Positions 1 to 12,374 of a stretch of DNA of 64,000 bases are shown here, in pieces; position 1 is the first letter of the stretch, and each line of letters starts with the position of its first letter. The position numbers and the translations under genes were made by a program. Source of the stretch: Eudorina sp. 2006-703-Eu-15 (taxonomy: Eukaryota; Chlorophyta; Chlorophyceae; Chlamydomonadales; Volvocaceae); contig BDSI01000082.1 of NCBI GenBank assembly GCA_003117195.1, positions 496,001-560,000 of the forward strand. Reading direction: 5' to 3'. The notes under the pieces are model-generated. The model had not been told where the DNA came from. It made no database searches and saw only the letters and a program-made list of their open reading frames with translations.

Positions 1-38
1 TCAACTGCTGAGCGCAGGTGTGAGAGCAGCACCCCGAA

Positions 39-3000
39 ATGTTACACATGACATGTCACTTATTGATCCAATGGAATTGGGACAATATTTTTGGCTTGCG
101 GAAGGCTGATCACTACTACCACCGCCTACCTAACGAAAGCCCTGCACGAATCAACCCACCCACAAGGATGTTGATGCCACGTCGCATTAATTGCAGCATC
201 TTGAACATGAAAAGCAGGGGAGGTATGGGGCAGGTCGCGACTCGCGAGGCCTTCACCCTCGGTTTTGCGGCCCTGCGGACGTCGTGGGACAAGCGGCACC
301 GCTTTGCCCCCGACGGCTACAACGCGCACCCGTCGCTGGCGACTGCTCTCACCGCACCACCTGCACGTGGCCCACATTGCCGTTCCGCAGCGGGCGCCGC
401 TGTCCTGGCCGCGGGCGTGGCGCCGCTGTGGGCGCCGCAGCCGGCCACCGCGGCGCCACTGCCGCAGGCGACAGTCCCCGTCGAGCAACTCGGTCTGATC
501 CAGAAGCAGGCGCAGCTTAAGGACTTCCGCACGCGCGTGGAGGCAGCGATCAAGGTGCGCCGGCTGTCATCATCGCGCATTAGATTGCGGAAACGCCCGG
601 ATCCGATAACGCCCGCAATGAATCAATCAATCAATCAAGGCCGCGTCGAGAACAAATAGCTGCCTGCCTGCACAGAGCCGTCGCGCGGCGGCGCGGCGCC
701 GCGGCTCTGGATGAGCGCTACTGAGTTTGTTACTGGGAGGCATGTTTCAACGGGTGTTGTGACACGGCCTGCGACACACGAGGCAACCTGCAAGGTGGTT
801 GTGGGGGCTGGATAATCACTTCTTGGGGTGGATGACATCGCTGTTTTTCTTGTTTTGGCTATTCTTACCTGGATCTCTTACGGGCCACGGCATTGTTTTG
901 CTTACGTGAACCCCCGCAGGAGGTGGTCACCGCGGACGACGCGACCGCGTGCATGCGCCTCGTGCTGCACGATGCCCTGACGTACGACGCCGCCACTAAG
1001 ACCGGCGGCCTGGACGGCTCGATCGTCCAGCCGTAAGTACTGCACCGTTACGGATGTGCGGATGTGTGTGTGTTACATGGTTGGGGGTGCGTAGCCCCAT
1101 ACGGATGTGCGGATGTGACGTCGCCGTTCTTGCGTGCTGCCAAGAAGGGCGAGCCATACGGGCACAGCTGGGACGCCGCACGGCGGCCTTCAGCGTTGGG
1201 ATTTTATCCAAGAGATAGATCGGACACCGCCGCTCCTGTTTGCCCGCCCCGTGTTACCTGCCCTGCACCGTGTTGTGTGGTCGCCCCCGACAGGGAGGAG
1301 CTGGCCCGGCCGGAGAACGCTGGGCTGGACGCCGTTGTTGAGAAGCTGGCCACGGTAGGGGTCCAGGGCAAGCATTAGGACGTGGAAGGCAGGGTGGCAT
1401 GGGTACACATCCCATCAGTGACAGATTGTTGTTGTCTCGTGGCATCGGTTCGGTGCGCGCTGGTCGGCGGCGCAAGCTGTTCGGCTGCGAGCTTTTTGGC
1501 GTGTACGGGTATACGACAGCCCATCTGCCGCTGAAGCCTCTCCGTGAAGGGCTGCGTACGGGCAGGGGAGCGGCACTGTGAAGAAGCCTAGCCGCCAGGG
1601 CAGCACGGACACGAAGGAGGAGAGAACCTCCGCTGAGTCGGGATCCCCCTTCCAGCTGGAGGGGGCGCGGGCAGCGCAGTTCCTGCCAGGTGACGGCCGC
1701 TGAACGGAAGCGTGATGCCGCGCTCGGGAGATGAGACAGTTCTGCGGCTCTCGTCATGACTGGGGGCTGCATTGTACACGAGGCGGGTCCCACTCCTTCA
1801 AACCTACCGCGGCCCCACCGCAGGCCAAGGCCAAGATCGATGCCGCGGGCGCTGAGGACGGCTCCGGGCCCATCAGCTGGGCAGATCTGCTCGTGCTGGC
1901 CGCCAAGGTGTGTTTAGATGAGAAACCCGCCCGACAAGAACCAAGCACCAATATGTGTGTGCGCGGGCGGACGCGGCCTGCGCCCGCTGTTTCCCCTGTT
2001 CGATGGGCCCGCAGCCCAGCCCGGTGATGAATCCCTGGGTGCACCTGCATGAGGGTCTAGGGTTTGTTGTGTTATGGGTTGTGCCGGATGGGCTGGCGCC
2101 GGAACGGACAGCTGCAGCATTTCCGATGGCCGGCCAAACGGGCCTAGAGAGCTCCGCACAAATGCATACGGGGCCGGGCAGGCTTGCGCGGCGATGGCGG
2201 CAAGTGCACCACGCCGGCGTTTGGGATGAGGTTCAGCGTTACGACAGCGGTGCTGGTCGCTTGAGCGCGGATTGTGTGGCTGCTGATCCACGGCATCTGA
2301 TTCGGCATCCGGTGGGTGGCGCCCGACCCAGTCGGCGCCGTCTACTGAATTCACTCATCGAGGTCTCCGTCCGATGCCACTCCCGACCTCCGATACCACT
2401 CCCGACCTTTGATGGCCATTCCCGACCTCCGATGCCACTACATCGAGGTCAGTCCGATGCCCACTCGATTCCCCTCGCAACCCACTCGCAACCCACCGGC
2501 CAGGTGACGACCCAGGAGCAGTGGGCCCGCATCAAGCGCTCGCGCGCACAGCTGGCGAGCGGCGGGGACGTGATTGCGGGGCCGGCCTTCGGTGCCCCGT
2601 GGCCGGTGCGCCTGGGCCGCGTCGACTCGGCGGTGCCCGGCCCGGCGGGCCGCATCCCGGCCGCAGACGCGCCGGTGGCCGAGATCAAGGTGCGCGCGAG
2701 GGATTGCGCGGTTTGCAGCGGTCCTACCGCTATACCTGGCTGGTTGAGCAGCAGACCAACAGAACCACAGATGCCTGATGTGCGAAAAAGGAGGACACAG
2801 AGATATATTACTGAAGCGAATTCGGCCTGTAGAAGATCAGATGCATGACAATCTGCGATCAAAATGATGCCGCCGCGGCCGAGGAGTGGTTCATGATTCA
2901 TGGGGGTGCTGCCAGCGCCGGGCGTCGGAACGCCAGCCGACTGTTCCCCCCTACAGAGGGCATCGCAGCCATGCTCGCCCGTCTTCCTCCGGCCGGACTT

Positions 3001-4149
3001 GCATGAGCCCTCAGGCCGCTCAACTCGGCTGCGCTCCGTCTGGGGGAATGCGACGGCGCCCCGTGCAGCCCAGCAGGGTTCGTGTCCGGCCAGCACACAC
3101 ATGCACACTCATGTGCGGCTGAATTTTCTCTGAGACACACACAAAGAAACATACATTTTGTGGGCCTAGGTATGCCCGTTGCATGTCTACGCGCCTGTTG
3201 CTCTGCCTACCTGTCTACGAACACACACACCGAACCGAGGCGCCTGCACGCGCCGCAGGCCTTCATGGACAAGCTGGGCGTGGCCCCCGGCGCCAACGTC
3301 GGCGGCGGGCTCTTCTCCGCCAAGCCGCCGTTCTGGGAGCGCCCCGCGCTGGTGCTCTGGAGCGCTGCGGCGGCGGATCCGGCCGCGGAGGAGGATCGCT
3401 TCGTGGCCCAGATGCCGGACTTGTTCAAGGGCTACAAAGTCAACTACGACCGCTCCCGCAAGACCATCACGCGCACCGGTACGGTTCGGCTGCGGGGCGT
3501 GGATGTAGCGGGCGATGTAGCGGGCGATGTAGCGGCGCGGTGTTGCCCCCACCGGAAGTGAGGGGCGCCGGAGGTGATACCGTAGTGGCCTTCGGTCGCG
3601 CCGGATTCGGGGCGGGTCCCAGGATGTGAGGGCCCGGTAAAACTGGGTTTTACCGGGTAGAACTTGAGAGAAACGAGACGGGCCACGCCGCAGGGTTCGG
3701 TGAAGCTGCGAACATAAGCAAGTCGGGGTTGCGGCAAGGCAGCTGCGGGCAGACTGCGGTGCAACCATCCTCAAGTGCAGGGAGAGCGGCCTCGGCGTTG
3801 CGGGTTCTTGCGGACCTTCGGGGGCTGGTCAAGTCTACGTGCCGCGCCGCGTGCACCGCATCCCGGGGTCTGTAATGCGGGCAAAGGGAACCTGGCATGA
3901 CTTCATGTACTCTCCGCGTTCTGCGGGGTTGCCGCTCCGGCTGTGAGTGCGGTGGCCAGCCCTGCCGCTGCCGCTCTTGAACCCCCGCGACGGTATGGAT
4001 GATGAGATGACGACGCTTCCGATGCTCCTCTGTCTGCAGACTACGAGGTGGACTTCATCGACTACTTCACCCAGCTGACCAGCCTGGGGGCCACCTTCAA
4101 GAAGGACGCCTACCTGCACCCCGAGTCGGTGGTGGCAGTGAGGTTCTAA
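39..4149 (+). CDS. TL29: Thylakoid lumenal ascorbate-peroxidase-like protein (TL29/APX4 family)
   Basis: Seven phase-consistent exons: 39?-554, 920-1032, 1294-1354, 1824-1907, 2504-2689, 3259-3478, 4040-4149 (1290 nt, 430 codons with stop if the first ATG at 39 is used). The family is recognised from RLVLHDALTYD and the following TKTGG in exon 2, GPISWADLLVLAA in exon 4, and TDYEVDFIDYFTQL across the exon 6/7 junction, all colinear with plant TL29. TL29 proteins are catalytically degenerate class I peroxidases of the thylakoid lumen, associated with photosystem II. A hydrophobic Ala-rich stretch ending in ATAA at about 385-460 fits a lumenal targeting segment and cleavage site. The start is uncertain: the frame is open back to a TGA at 21-23, several ATGs follow, and a further 5' intron is possible. 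Gene identity is firm; the N-terminus is not. Confidence 0.88.
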
Positions 4150-6460
4150 GGGACTGGCGGCTCGACAGTGACTGTCAGGGGGGGGGTTGCTTGGAAGGAA
4201 AGGACGGGCGCCCCGGCATTGACCGCCAGGGTGCTCCAATGCGGGAGGGAGTGGCGCCGCCGCGATTTTGACCGTCCGAAGAAGGGCGCTCGGAAGCGAC
4301 TCGGAGAGGGAGTGCCGAGGGAGCGAGAGGCGCAAGCGGAAGGAGAGGGGAGAAGCGAGAGGATTGACCGAATCGATGGCTGTCGGACCCCGGCCTTGGC
4401 TGGCAGGTTGCCTCGAGGTGGGCCACACAGGTTGCATCAAGAGGTTTTTGGATGCGGCAAGGATCGGGCGGCTTTGGGGGTGCAGGGACTCGAGACTCGG
4501 CCACGGACCCCTGCGACTGGGATGCTAGCCAGCTCCGCGTTTTTCTGCCGGGGCCAGCAGCGCTGCGAGTTGCTGACGTGTGTTGCGGTACGGGTGGAGC
4601 GGCCGTCGCAGCGTTGACTTCGAGGGGGAGGCGGCAGCAGCGTTGACTTGGAGGGGGAGGCGGCATGGGAGGAGCAGCCTCGAGTGCAGAGGCTATACGC
4701 TTTGTGCGGCGCGGGCCCTGCGCCGGCTGCCTGATGGGCGAGTGAAGGGCGGTGGTGGAGGGAGTCCTGCATGCGCGTGTGGGTGTGGCAGGGTCGTGGA
4801 AATCTCAGGTGTCCGTGTGCCACTTGTAAGGCTGCGCCATCCCCTCTCCCTCCCGGGCTCAAGGGCAGCCGGTGTCGAACAGGCGGTCTGACGAGGGTCG
4901 GAGTTCGGAGTCCTGCAGATGACTGAAACAAACCGATTTCGCGCCATCAAACCAACCTCAGAAGCCCCGCGGTGACAACCTGAGGCTGAAGTACACAAGA
5001 CCATTTGAGCGTTAAGATGTAAGCCACGGACATATCGTATGGTATCCGGAGCAGGCCCGGAGGGTATTATTTACCCCGATTACTCTCACACGAGACTAGG
5101 GCATATAGCGCAAGAGTGAAAGGAGAGTACCGGTATCGTGTCACAGCCACTTCGCAGACGGGCGGTAATGACACCGCACCCAGAGCTGCCGAAAAGGCCT
5201 TCACACAAATGAGACCGCCGGCGCCTGATGAGCCAGTCCGCAACCCACAAGGCAATAACGACACAAAATTCAAATCAGGCGCCGCTGCTGCTTAGGATGA
5301 ACACTCTGCGCAGTACGGCATTGGAAAAAATGGGCATGTGTATTGAAAAATACGGCAAAGTACACCCTACTACACAGTACACAAGACGCCGTCCACTGCA
5401 CGTGACTACATGGCTGGGACACGGTTATAACACCACAAGCCACATTCAGTACGCCTTCTTGAGCAAACATGTCCGTTATAAGCTTATAACTGTTGTCCCA
5501 GCTTAGTCGTTGCGTGTGAGAGCACACAATCCCCGGTGGACCAGCCGCATTCCAAAACCCAGCTTCCCGACCCGCCCCCGTCCGCTTCCGCCGCCACCGC
5601 TGCCGCCGTCGTCAGCCCGTCACCGCCGCCGCCGCCGCCGCCGCCGCAAACCTGCCAACGCACCTCCGCTGTACATCGGCCTGACTCCCGCGCTCAAAAT
5701 TTCGTGCAAAATTGTGTGCGAGTCGCGTCCATACGCGCAGCACATTACCCTTCCATCCCCATACCCTACCATGCGTGGCCGCCCCGACTTCCCAGTGACC
5801 AGTGTCACCACACCAGTACTCGCAGGACAGTGCTTACCTGCCATCATTCTAGATGCTGTACACGACCGCCCATCGGTATAGCACCCCAAACTCTGGCACA
5901 GAATATCCCCGCCGTCTCCCATCACAGGATTACGGCGCGTTCACACCCCCTGACATTCCAACCAGCGCCGGCATGGGGCGTTGGCAGTCAGCTGCAGCAA
6001 CTAAATCACGTCTGGGAGGGCACCAGCGAAGCTACGGCGAAGTCCGCCCGGCAGCCAGAGGTCCGGCTCAGGACCTGCCCCCTACACACATAGGCTCCCC
6101 TGGCGGCAACAGCCAAACGCATGCATTAAATACACCGCCTCACAGCTCGCAGCCTTGGAAGCCCATCTGTCCATTATAACTGCATCGCAGACCGCAAATC
6201 ATTCCACACGGACCTGGCTTCGTGCTGCCAGCTCCCAGGAACGGAGGCGGTCCCAGGTCGCGGGGACTACAGCACTGCTGAGCCCGCCAGCCATCAAACT
6301 GCTCTCACAACGACTCCGCGCCGGCCCGAGGCAGGGGACAACCCCCTCACGATCCGGCTTTCTTTCCTTGTCAACCCTCGCGTTCGCCGTCTCACCCCCG
6401 GGGCCGCGTGTTCCGACCTACCGTACTCCAACCCGGCTGCAGCCAAAGCTACAGCTACAG
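4150..6460. other. Convergent intergenic region with 3' UTRs
   Basis: No gene recognised. It lies between the stop codons of TL29 (+) and the esterase (-), so it should hold both 3' UTRs. It contains a 2-copy tandem repeat of about 29 bp (4607-4665, GCAGCGTTGACTT plus a G-rich stretch) and a CCG run at 5620-5647. Open frames here show no family signature and no plausible exon chain. Confidence 0.6.
4825..5022 (+). promoter_or_regulatory. Candidate polyadenylation signals for TL29
   Basis: TGTAA, the usual volvocine poly(A) signal, occurs at 4825-4829 and again at 5018-5022, which is 0.7-0.9 kb after the TL29 stop codon. No closer copy was seen. The choice between them is a guess without transcript data. 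Confidence 0.3.
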
Positions 6461-9400
6461 CTATATCTGCAGCTGCCGCACAGCGTAGTCGATGATGTGC
6501 ATGTGCGAGCGGAACCGGCGACTGCTGCGAACCACAATGGCGGCGTGCGCATGGTAGTGCCGGGTGTCCACGTCCACCTGCGTGGAGAGGGAGAGAGGGA
6601 CAAAGGGAGAGAGACAGAGAGAGTTAGGGTGCGGCGCAAGCCAGCGGCACAGGTTCGACGGTTACGAGCGCAAAGAACAGGCCTCGCTTCACTTGGCGAG
6701 GGCGCGCGAGTTTTGTGCACACAATCCCACAATCCCAATAACTCAGCTACAGGGTTAGATCCAACATACCTTTTGCCAATCCAGCTGGTTCAGGTTGAAA
6801 ATCATCTCCGCCAGCAGCGCCGCAGGGTCGTGCTGGGCCCGCGGCCAGGCGCGCAGCTTTGTCGGCACATTCCCGGCCGCCGGCACATCCGTCCGATCAG
6901 CCCCTGGCAACGCCTCTTCATCCGCCGGCGCCACCGGCTGGTTCCCCCGCAAAGACGGAGGGCCGTCCGCACCATCCATAAGGCCCAAACGCGCCGGCGG
7001 GGACGGGTCCGGCGCCGCCGCTGCACTCCTGTGCCAACCGGGGACGCTGCTGTCGAAGCCGGCGGCGGCGGTGGTATCGGCGCTGTCGGCACGGGCCTCG
7101 CCACCACCTCCCCGTGTGTGGCACGCGTGCTGCTGTACGACAGACCGAAAGATGGATTGGGTCAGTCCCCGGATGTAGTCCCGTGCCGCCGCCGCCGCGT
7201 CGGTCCCAACGTGGGCTTGGAGCACCGCCTCCGCCTTTGCCTCCCGCCGCGCCCCCGCGCGGCGCTCCATCCTAGGGGCCCCCTCACAGCACGACCCAGC
7301 CGCCGCCGCCGCTACCAGACGAGGTCTCGCAGTGTTCGGATCCGCCCCAACCGGCGCCATCGCCGGCCCCGAGACCGGCCCCGACGCCAGACACTGAACT
7401 CCGTCGTACTGCCGTAAAATTGACCCGAAGATCGCGCGTACCAGGGCCGTGACAGCGGCCGCCTCCGCCTCCGGCACCCGGGCGGCCGCCCACACCGAAG
7501 CGGATACTGCAGCTGCTGCCCCCGCCGCTGGACCCGCCCCGAAATTCTTCGGGGCGGCAACGAAGGCGCTGGACGCCGTTCCCAACGGCGCCGCCTCCGC
7601 CTCCGCCCCTCCGTCCCCGTCCACCGTCAGCGATGCCGACCGCGGCGGCCATACCGCCGCCACCTCCGCCCTCTCGACCGTTGGGCAGTCGACCCGTCGC
7701 CCCGCATTGCCGGACGCTTCGCCGTCCGACTGTTGCAGGCGAAAGCCCAGGGCGGCATGAACATCATGCGCCCGACCTGGGACGCCACTCCCTACCACAC
7801 GACCCGCCTCGGACGAAACTGCGGCGGTTGCGGTATCCTCCTGCCGACGAGGGCAGCGGCCAGAGTCCGTGGCTCCCGGTGGTGGTGGTGCCGAGGCTGC
7901 ACCCCTTGGCATCTCGACCGCCGCCAGCTGCGTGACAGTCCTGGCGGCCGCAGCCGCACGGGGATCTGGATCCGGACTGGCAGTGCCGCTCTGCGTCGCG
8001 GCGGTAGCCGCAGGTGCGGCGCCCACGCCTTCAGGCGGGATGGGGGCCTCGCAGCAGCTGCGTCCCAGATCGAGAGGCGAGGAGGGCCATGGCGGCGCCC
8101 CTTCGGGCAGCAGCTCGAAGCCCCGCCCGGTTGCGGCCGGGGGAATCGCTGCCGACGGCTCCTGCCGCACGGGTGCCCGGTTGCCGCACGGCGGCCAACA
8201 TGGCCTATGGGACGGTGGCTGCTGTCGCTGCCGCAGCGCCGACGTCGGCGGCGGCGCCGCCGCCTCCGTCAACCGGACGAGCAGCTCCACGCTCGTGTCC
8301 AGCTCCACGCTGTCGTACGGCGCCGAGTCGGCGGCTACCCGCACTGCCGCCGCCGCCGCCACAGCCGCGACGCCGCTTTCCATCTCAGCTCCGCCGCCTT
8401 CACCTTCACCCTCGCCGCCACCTTGACCGCCGCCGTCGTCCGCAGCAGGCGATGGCGGGAGCACCCGGACCTCCCAGCTTCTGTCCGGTCGTACGGTGAG
8501 GAGTACGGCATAGTGGTGGATCCAGATGGCCGCCAGCCACGCAACCATGCACAGCCACAGCGACAGCAGCACCGGAAGCAGCGAGATGAAGAGGCCTAGA
8601 CGGACCCGGCTCGCCAGTAGATCCTCCCCGCCACTGCCATTCCGGGTACCCGCGCCGCCGCCGTCGCTGCTGTGCAGTCGCACCCGCGCCGCCGCCGCCG
8701 TCGGTGCAAAGGGAGACGGGCCGTGACGGGCGCTGATGTCCGACACCCGCGGCAGCGCCGACGTTGAACCGCACCGGTGGCCTAACGGGGCCTGCTGCGG
8801 CCCCAAGGGAACCGGGCAGCCGTACCCCAATGCGCCTGTGCTGGCGGCGGCGTTCAACCGCCGGAGAGCACCCAAGGCGCCGTCGGCTCCTGGACGGGAG
8901 CTGCTGCCCGCGCCGGCGGTGGTCGGCACAGCAGCGGCGGAGCCATGGCGATGCAACGGACCCGAGGGCGCCAGGACCCACCCTGTAGCTACCGCGGCGA
9001 TCCCCGGCACTGTCTCCGCCGGGGCGTGCGCCTTCGGGAAGGGCCCGTGAGCGGTTGACCTTTCCAACCTGTTGCCACGACCGCCGCACAGGGCCACCCG
9101 AGATCCCCTGCTGCTGCTGCTGCTGCCGGTTCTGCTTTTGCTGCTGCTGCTGCTGCTCCTGCAGCCGCCGCCACTCTCTGGTCCTGATGCAGGATCACGT
9201 AACTTGGGGAGCGGAGAGCTCGCGGAGCGGTGCAGGGCCGCTCGGTTTGCTGCGGACCTCGCCGCTGCAAGCCGCCCCCGAGCCTCACAGCTGCGCAGCC
9301 GCCCGGCCGCCGCCGCCGCCGCCGCCGCCGTGGAACTGCTCGTGGCAGCAGCTGCGGGATCTGGCCGCGGCGCAGGGTGGGGCGTTACGATGCAAGGGTA

Positions 9401-12374
9401 GGAGGCGCTGATGGGGAGCGGTATCATGGGCGCCGCCGGCAACGAGTCGCTGCAGCCGTCGCCGCCACTAGCTGTGCCGCAGCTGCAGCCGCAGCCACAC
9501 CCGACGGCGTCATCCCGTCGCCGTCTATTGCTCCCATCTCCAGCGCCCGTCCTCGCTGCGATGTTGCTGTTGCTGTTGCTGACACCACAGCCACGGCCAG
9601 AGCTTCGGCCTCCAAACAAAAGGGAGGCGATGCCGAAACCGAAGCTGAGGACAGGCCGCACGCCCATCAAGACGCTGCAGGCCCGAATGAGCCCTCCCGC
9701 GCCTGCGCCCGCGCCGCCGCCGTCCCCGTCCCCGTCTCCATCGCCCAAGCCCAGTTCATCCAAAGCTCCAGACCCGTCGTCCGCGCCCTCGCCTTCCTCG
9801 TCCCGCTCCGTCATTGGACACGCGTGTGGTTGGTCCTGCAGCAGGCCGCAGCCACATCCACATGCGCGCCCGCAGCTGCAGCCGCGCGCGGCCCCAGCGC
9901 TCGGCACCCCGTACGGCGCTGCCGCACCGTGCGGCAGGTACGGATTGACGGCTGTAATGGCGGCGGTTGTGTACGGCACCGTTCGGTCGCTGCGGATGTC
10001 GGCCAGCAGCACGCGCTTGCTGAAGGCTGCAAGTGCGGCGTGAAAGGCGAGGTCGGGTCGGGCCATGGCCGCGAGCAGGGGAAGGCCCTCGGGCTCCAGC
10101 CAGCGGTCCGCGAGCAGCAGCTGACGCCCGGTGCGGCTGCGGAGGTTGCGAAGGAGGAGGAGGAGGATTGGTGTCAGGGGAGGGAGGGTGGGAGGGGTAT
10201 AGGAAGTCGGTAGACATTTCAAACTGCGCTGCTGCCAGAGCGACGGTTCGACTGGGTGGGAGGGGTGGTGAGGAGGGTGTGGAGGGTGCGGCTGTGGGCG
10301 CGGCGGAAGGCGGTGTGGAGCCAGGGGGGGAGGGGCAAGCGGTGACGCCGGCATAAAAATGCGCCCAGTACATAAGACTCTTAGGGGCGCACAGCCCGAG
10401 GCGCGGTGACGAGATCAGCCCGTAAATCAGCCGTTGAGGCACGCGCACAACGGGGCGCGCGGAGGCGTCCCGCGCAATCCAAGGTCCGCCCATGCGGCGC
10501 ATGCCCCTTCCCTTCCCCTCCACCGCATTTTGTTGCAGATTCCTTAGAGAGCTGGTGACATGGGGGTTAGAAGGAAAAGAAAGATCACACCAAAAAACGA
10601 ACCCGAGCACACCCAGAAGCACTCATAAGAACATGTGGGCCCCCGGTGCCCCCCCATCGGTGCGCGCAAGCATCGCCCTCAAGCCACGATCCACGATCCA
10701 TGATCCACGATCCACGATCCACGAGTCACCTGAGCGTCCAGGGAAGGATGCTGTTGTACGCCTGTCCAGGGAGGGAGGGCCCAGGGCCCATGCGTGGGAA
10801 TGGATCAAGGTCTGGGTACGGTATTCAGCACGCCGCGGCCGATAGGCCGCTAGCTTCCGCAAGGGCTTCAACGCGGAGGAGGCTTCACGATGGGCGGCGC
10901 GGCGTCTGCAGCGGCGTCACCGTCTCGCATCAATCCCACGACGCCCCGCCCCGTTCCTCACAACAAACCCGGACGCTGCCAGGCAACCCCGTGGCCGCCC
11001 TGTTTGGCCAGCTGGTACGCGGCGCACACGCCGCCATGTCCACCCCGCGCCGTTACGGCAGCCGACTGGGCCGGGTCCGTTGCCAGTTTGCCAGCATCGC
11101 AACCTCCCGTCACCCACCAGGTGAGACATGCTGCTGGGGTGCTCCCAGCAGCCCAGGTGCGGTGTGGCGATGGTCAGGAAGTTGACCGGCACCACCACGG
11201 AGAAGAAACCGCTCGCTCGCAGCTTGCCGACCGCGTACCGAGCTATCAACCCCCCGAACCTTGCGGAGGAAGGGAGGGGGAGCGCAGGAACTTTGGTGGA
11301 CATATTGTGGGGGGAGGGGATTCAAGCGAAAAAAGGCGGGAGGGGAAGCTTGCCACTGCCGCACTGAGCGCCATCGGGACCCGTTCTGCCGTTCGCTACC
11401 GTACCTCCGCCGGGCGGGTGGTTCGGGGTTTGTTCATTATTTATCCCCCCGCCCCCCCCCACACACACGCCACGGACCGGCGCCTGCGTGGCTCGGGGGT
11501 CGGTACACAGCCCACTGGTTGTCCTCCAACCCTTCCGTGCTGGGTTCTGCGGTTTCGGCACAGAGGCCAGCGCCCTCCCTTAAAACGTTCCGTTCTGGTT
11601 TCTGCGGAAATCGGAACGTGTAAATGCCAATATTTTTCCTTGGACTCTTCCGTTCTTAAAGATTGACAATCGATGCCTTGCGACTACTGCCGCTGCGCGA
11701 TCGAGTCAGCCTGCCAACAGGCGCCATCGCCACAAGTGCGTTATCGTATCCCCTGGCATTGGATCGGAGGTGCTCAGGACGCAATCGATTGGGTTCTTGG
11801 TTGGACCCAACCCTTTTGGACCCACACCCGGTCGAGGGTCAACTCACGAGTAGGCTGCGAAGCTGATGTGGGTCACGTGGACGCCACCCTCCGCCAGACG
11901 CTGCACGTGGGACACCACCTCAGCTGCGAGCCGGTCGCCGCACACCTACGCGGCGGGTTGACGGTTTGTTGTGCGGTATTACGTGGGCTCACATACGGTA
12001 GGATAAGGCGCAGGAGGGCAGGCATCCCGTCAGGTTCACCGCCATCTTGCCTTCAACAAACATGTCACCTCGAGGGACGCGATTGCACCTCTCCAGAACC
12101 CGACCCAAATCGTTTTATCGTGCAGGTGTTCCTCCTGTCTCTATAGGGTTGCACAGACATGGCCATTCCCACGGCCGCCCCTTTTGATTCGCTGACAGCA
12201 CCCCGCCCCCCCCCCCGCCCTTCCACGTGAACCCACATCTGCGCCGTCGAAGGTGCATCGCGCCGAGTTGCTGCGGGCATTGAGGGTCAGCCATCCGTTG
12301 TGCCGCAGGTACTGCTCCAGGAAGGACACGTCCTCAGGGCTGCCCCAAAGCCCGTGCTGCACAACAAGGTCCAA
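6461..12374 (-). CDS. DUF676 serine esterase / lipase (Lpl1/ROG1-like), 5' exon unresolved
   Basis: Exons in gene order: 12374-12237, 11945-11848, 11259-11118, at least one unresolved exon, 10136-6770, 6577-6461. Alpha/beta-hydrolase landmarks run in family order: QHGLWGSPED (oxyanion region), AAYSFGGLIARYAVG (nucleophile Ser; codon split by an intron), FLTIATPHLG, RTGRQLLLADRW, the acid loop RSDRTVPYTTAA, and the last exon with HYHAHAAIV (catalytic His region). A hydrophobic segment near 8505-8590 (LPVLLSLWLCMVAWLAAIW) matches the membrane segment of fungal relatives. Such enzymes are lipid-droplet or ER phospholipases/acylglycerol lipases. The acid and His regions are separated by about 1,080 residues, mostly low complexity, in one exon. 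The beginning is unclear: an in-frame TGA at 12395-12393 lies just upstream with no ATG or AG between, so the exon may instead start at 12356 after a strong acceptor. Confidence 0.85.
10195..10244 (+). repeat. Dispersed repeat family A, copy 1
   Basis: Matches the family A consensus TATAGGAAATTGGTAGACAT followed by TTCAAACTGCGCTGCTGCCA and GAGCGACGG. It lies in the intron just upstream of the large esterase exon. Read on the minus strand it produces the misleading peptide LWQQRSLK. Confidence 0.75.

Noticed and set aside
6155..7417. 420-codon plus-strand open frame
   Set aside because: Antisense to the esterase exons; Arg/Pro-rich with no family signature, as expected from GC-rich shadow frames.
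6755..10354. A 1,199-codon open frame starting at the ATG at 10354 taken as a complete gene
   Set aside because: Its first 70 codons are intron sequence containing a family A repeat (LWQQRSLK); the esterase family match starts only at the acceptor before 10136, and the frame must be spliced at 6770 to reach the His region.
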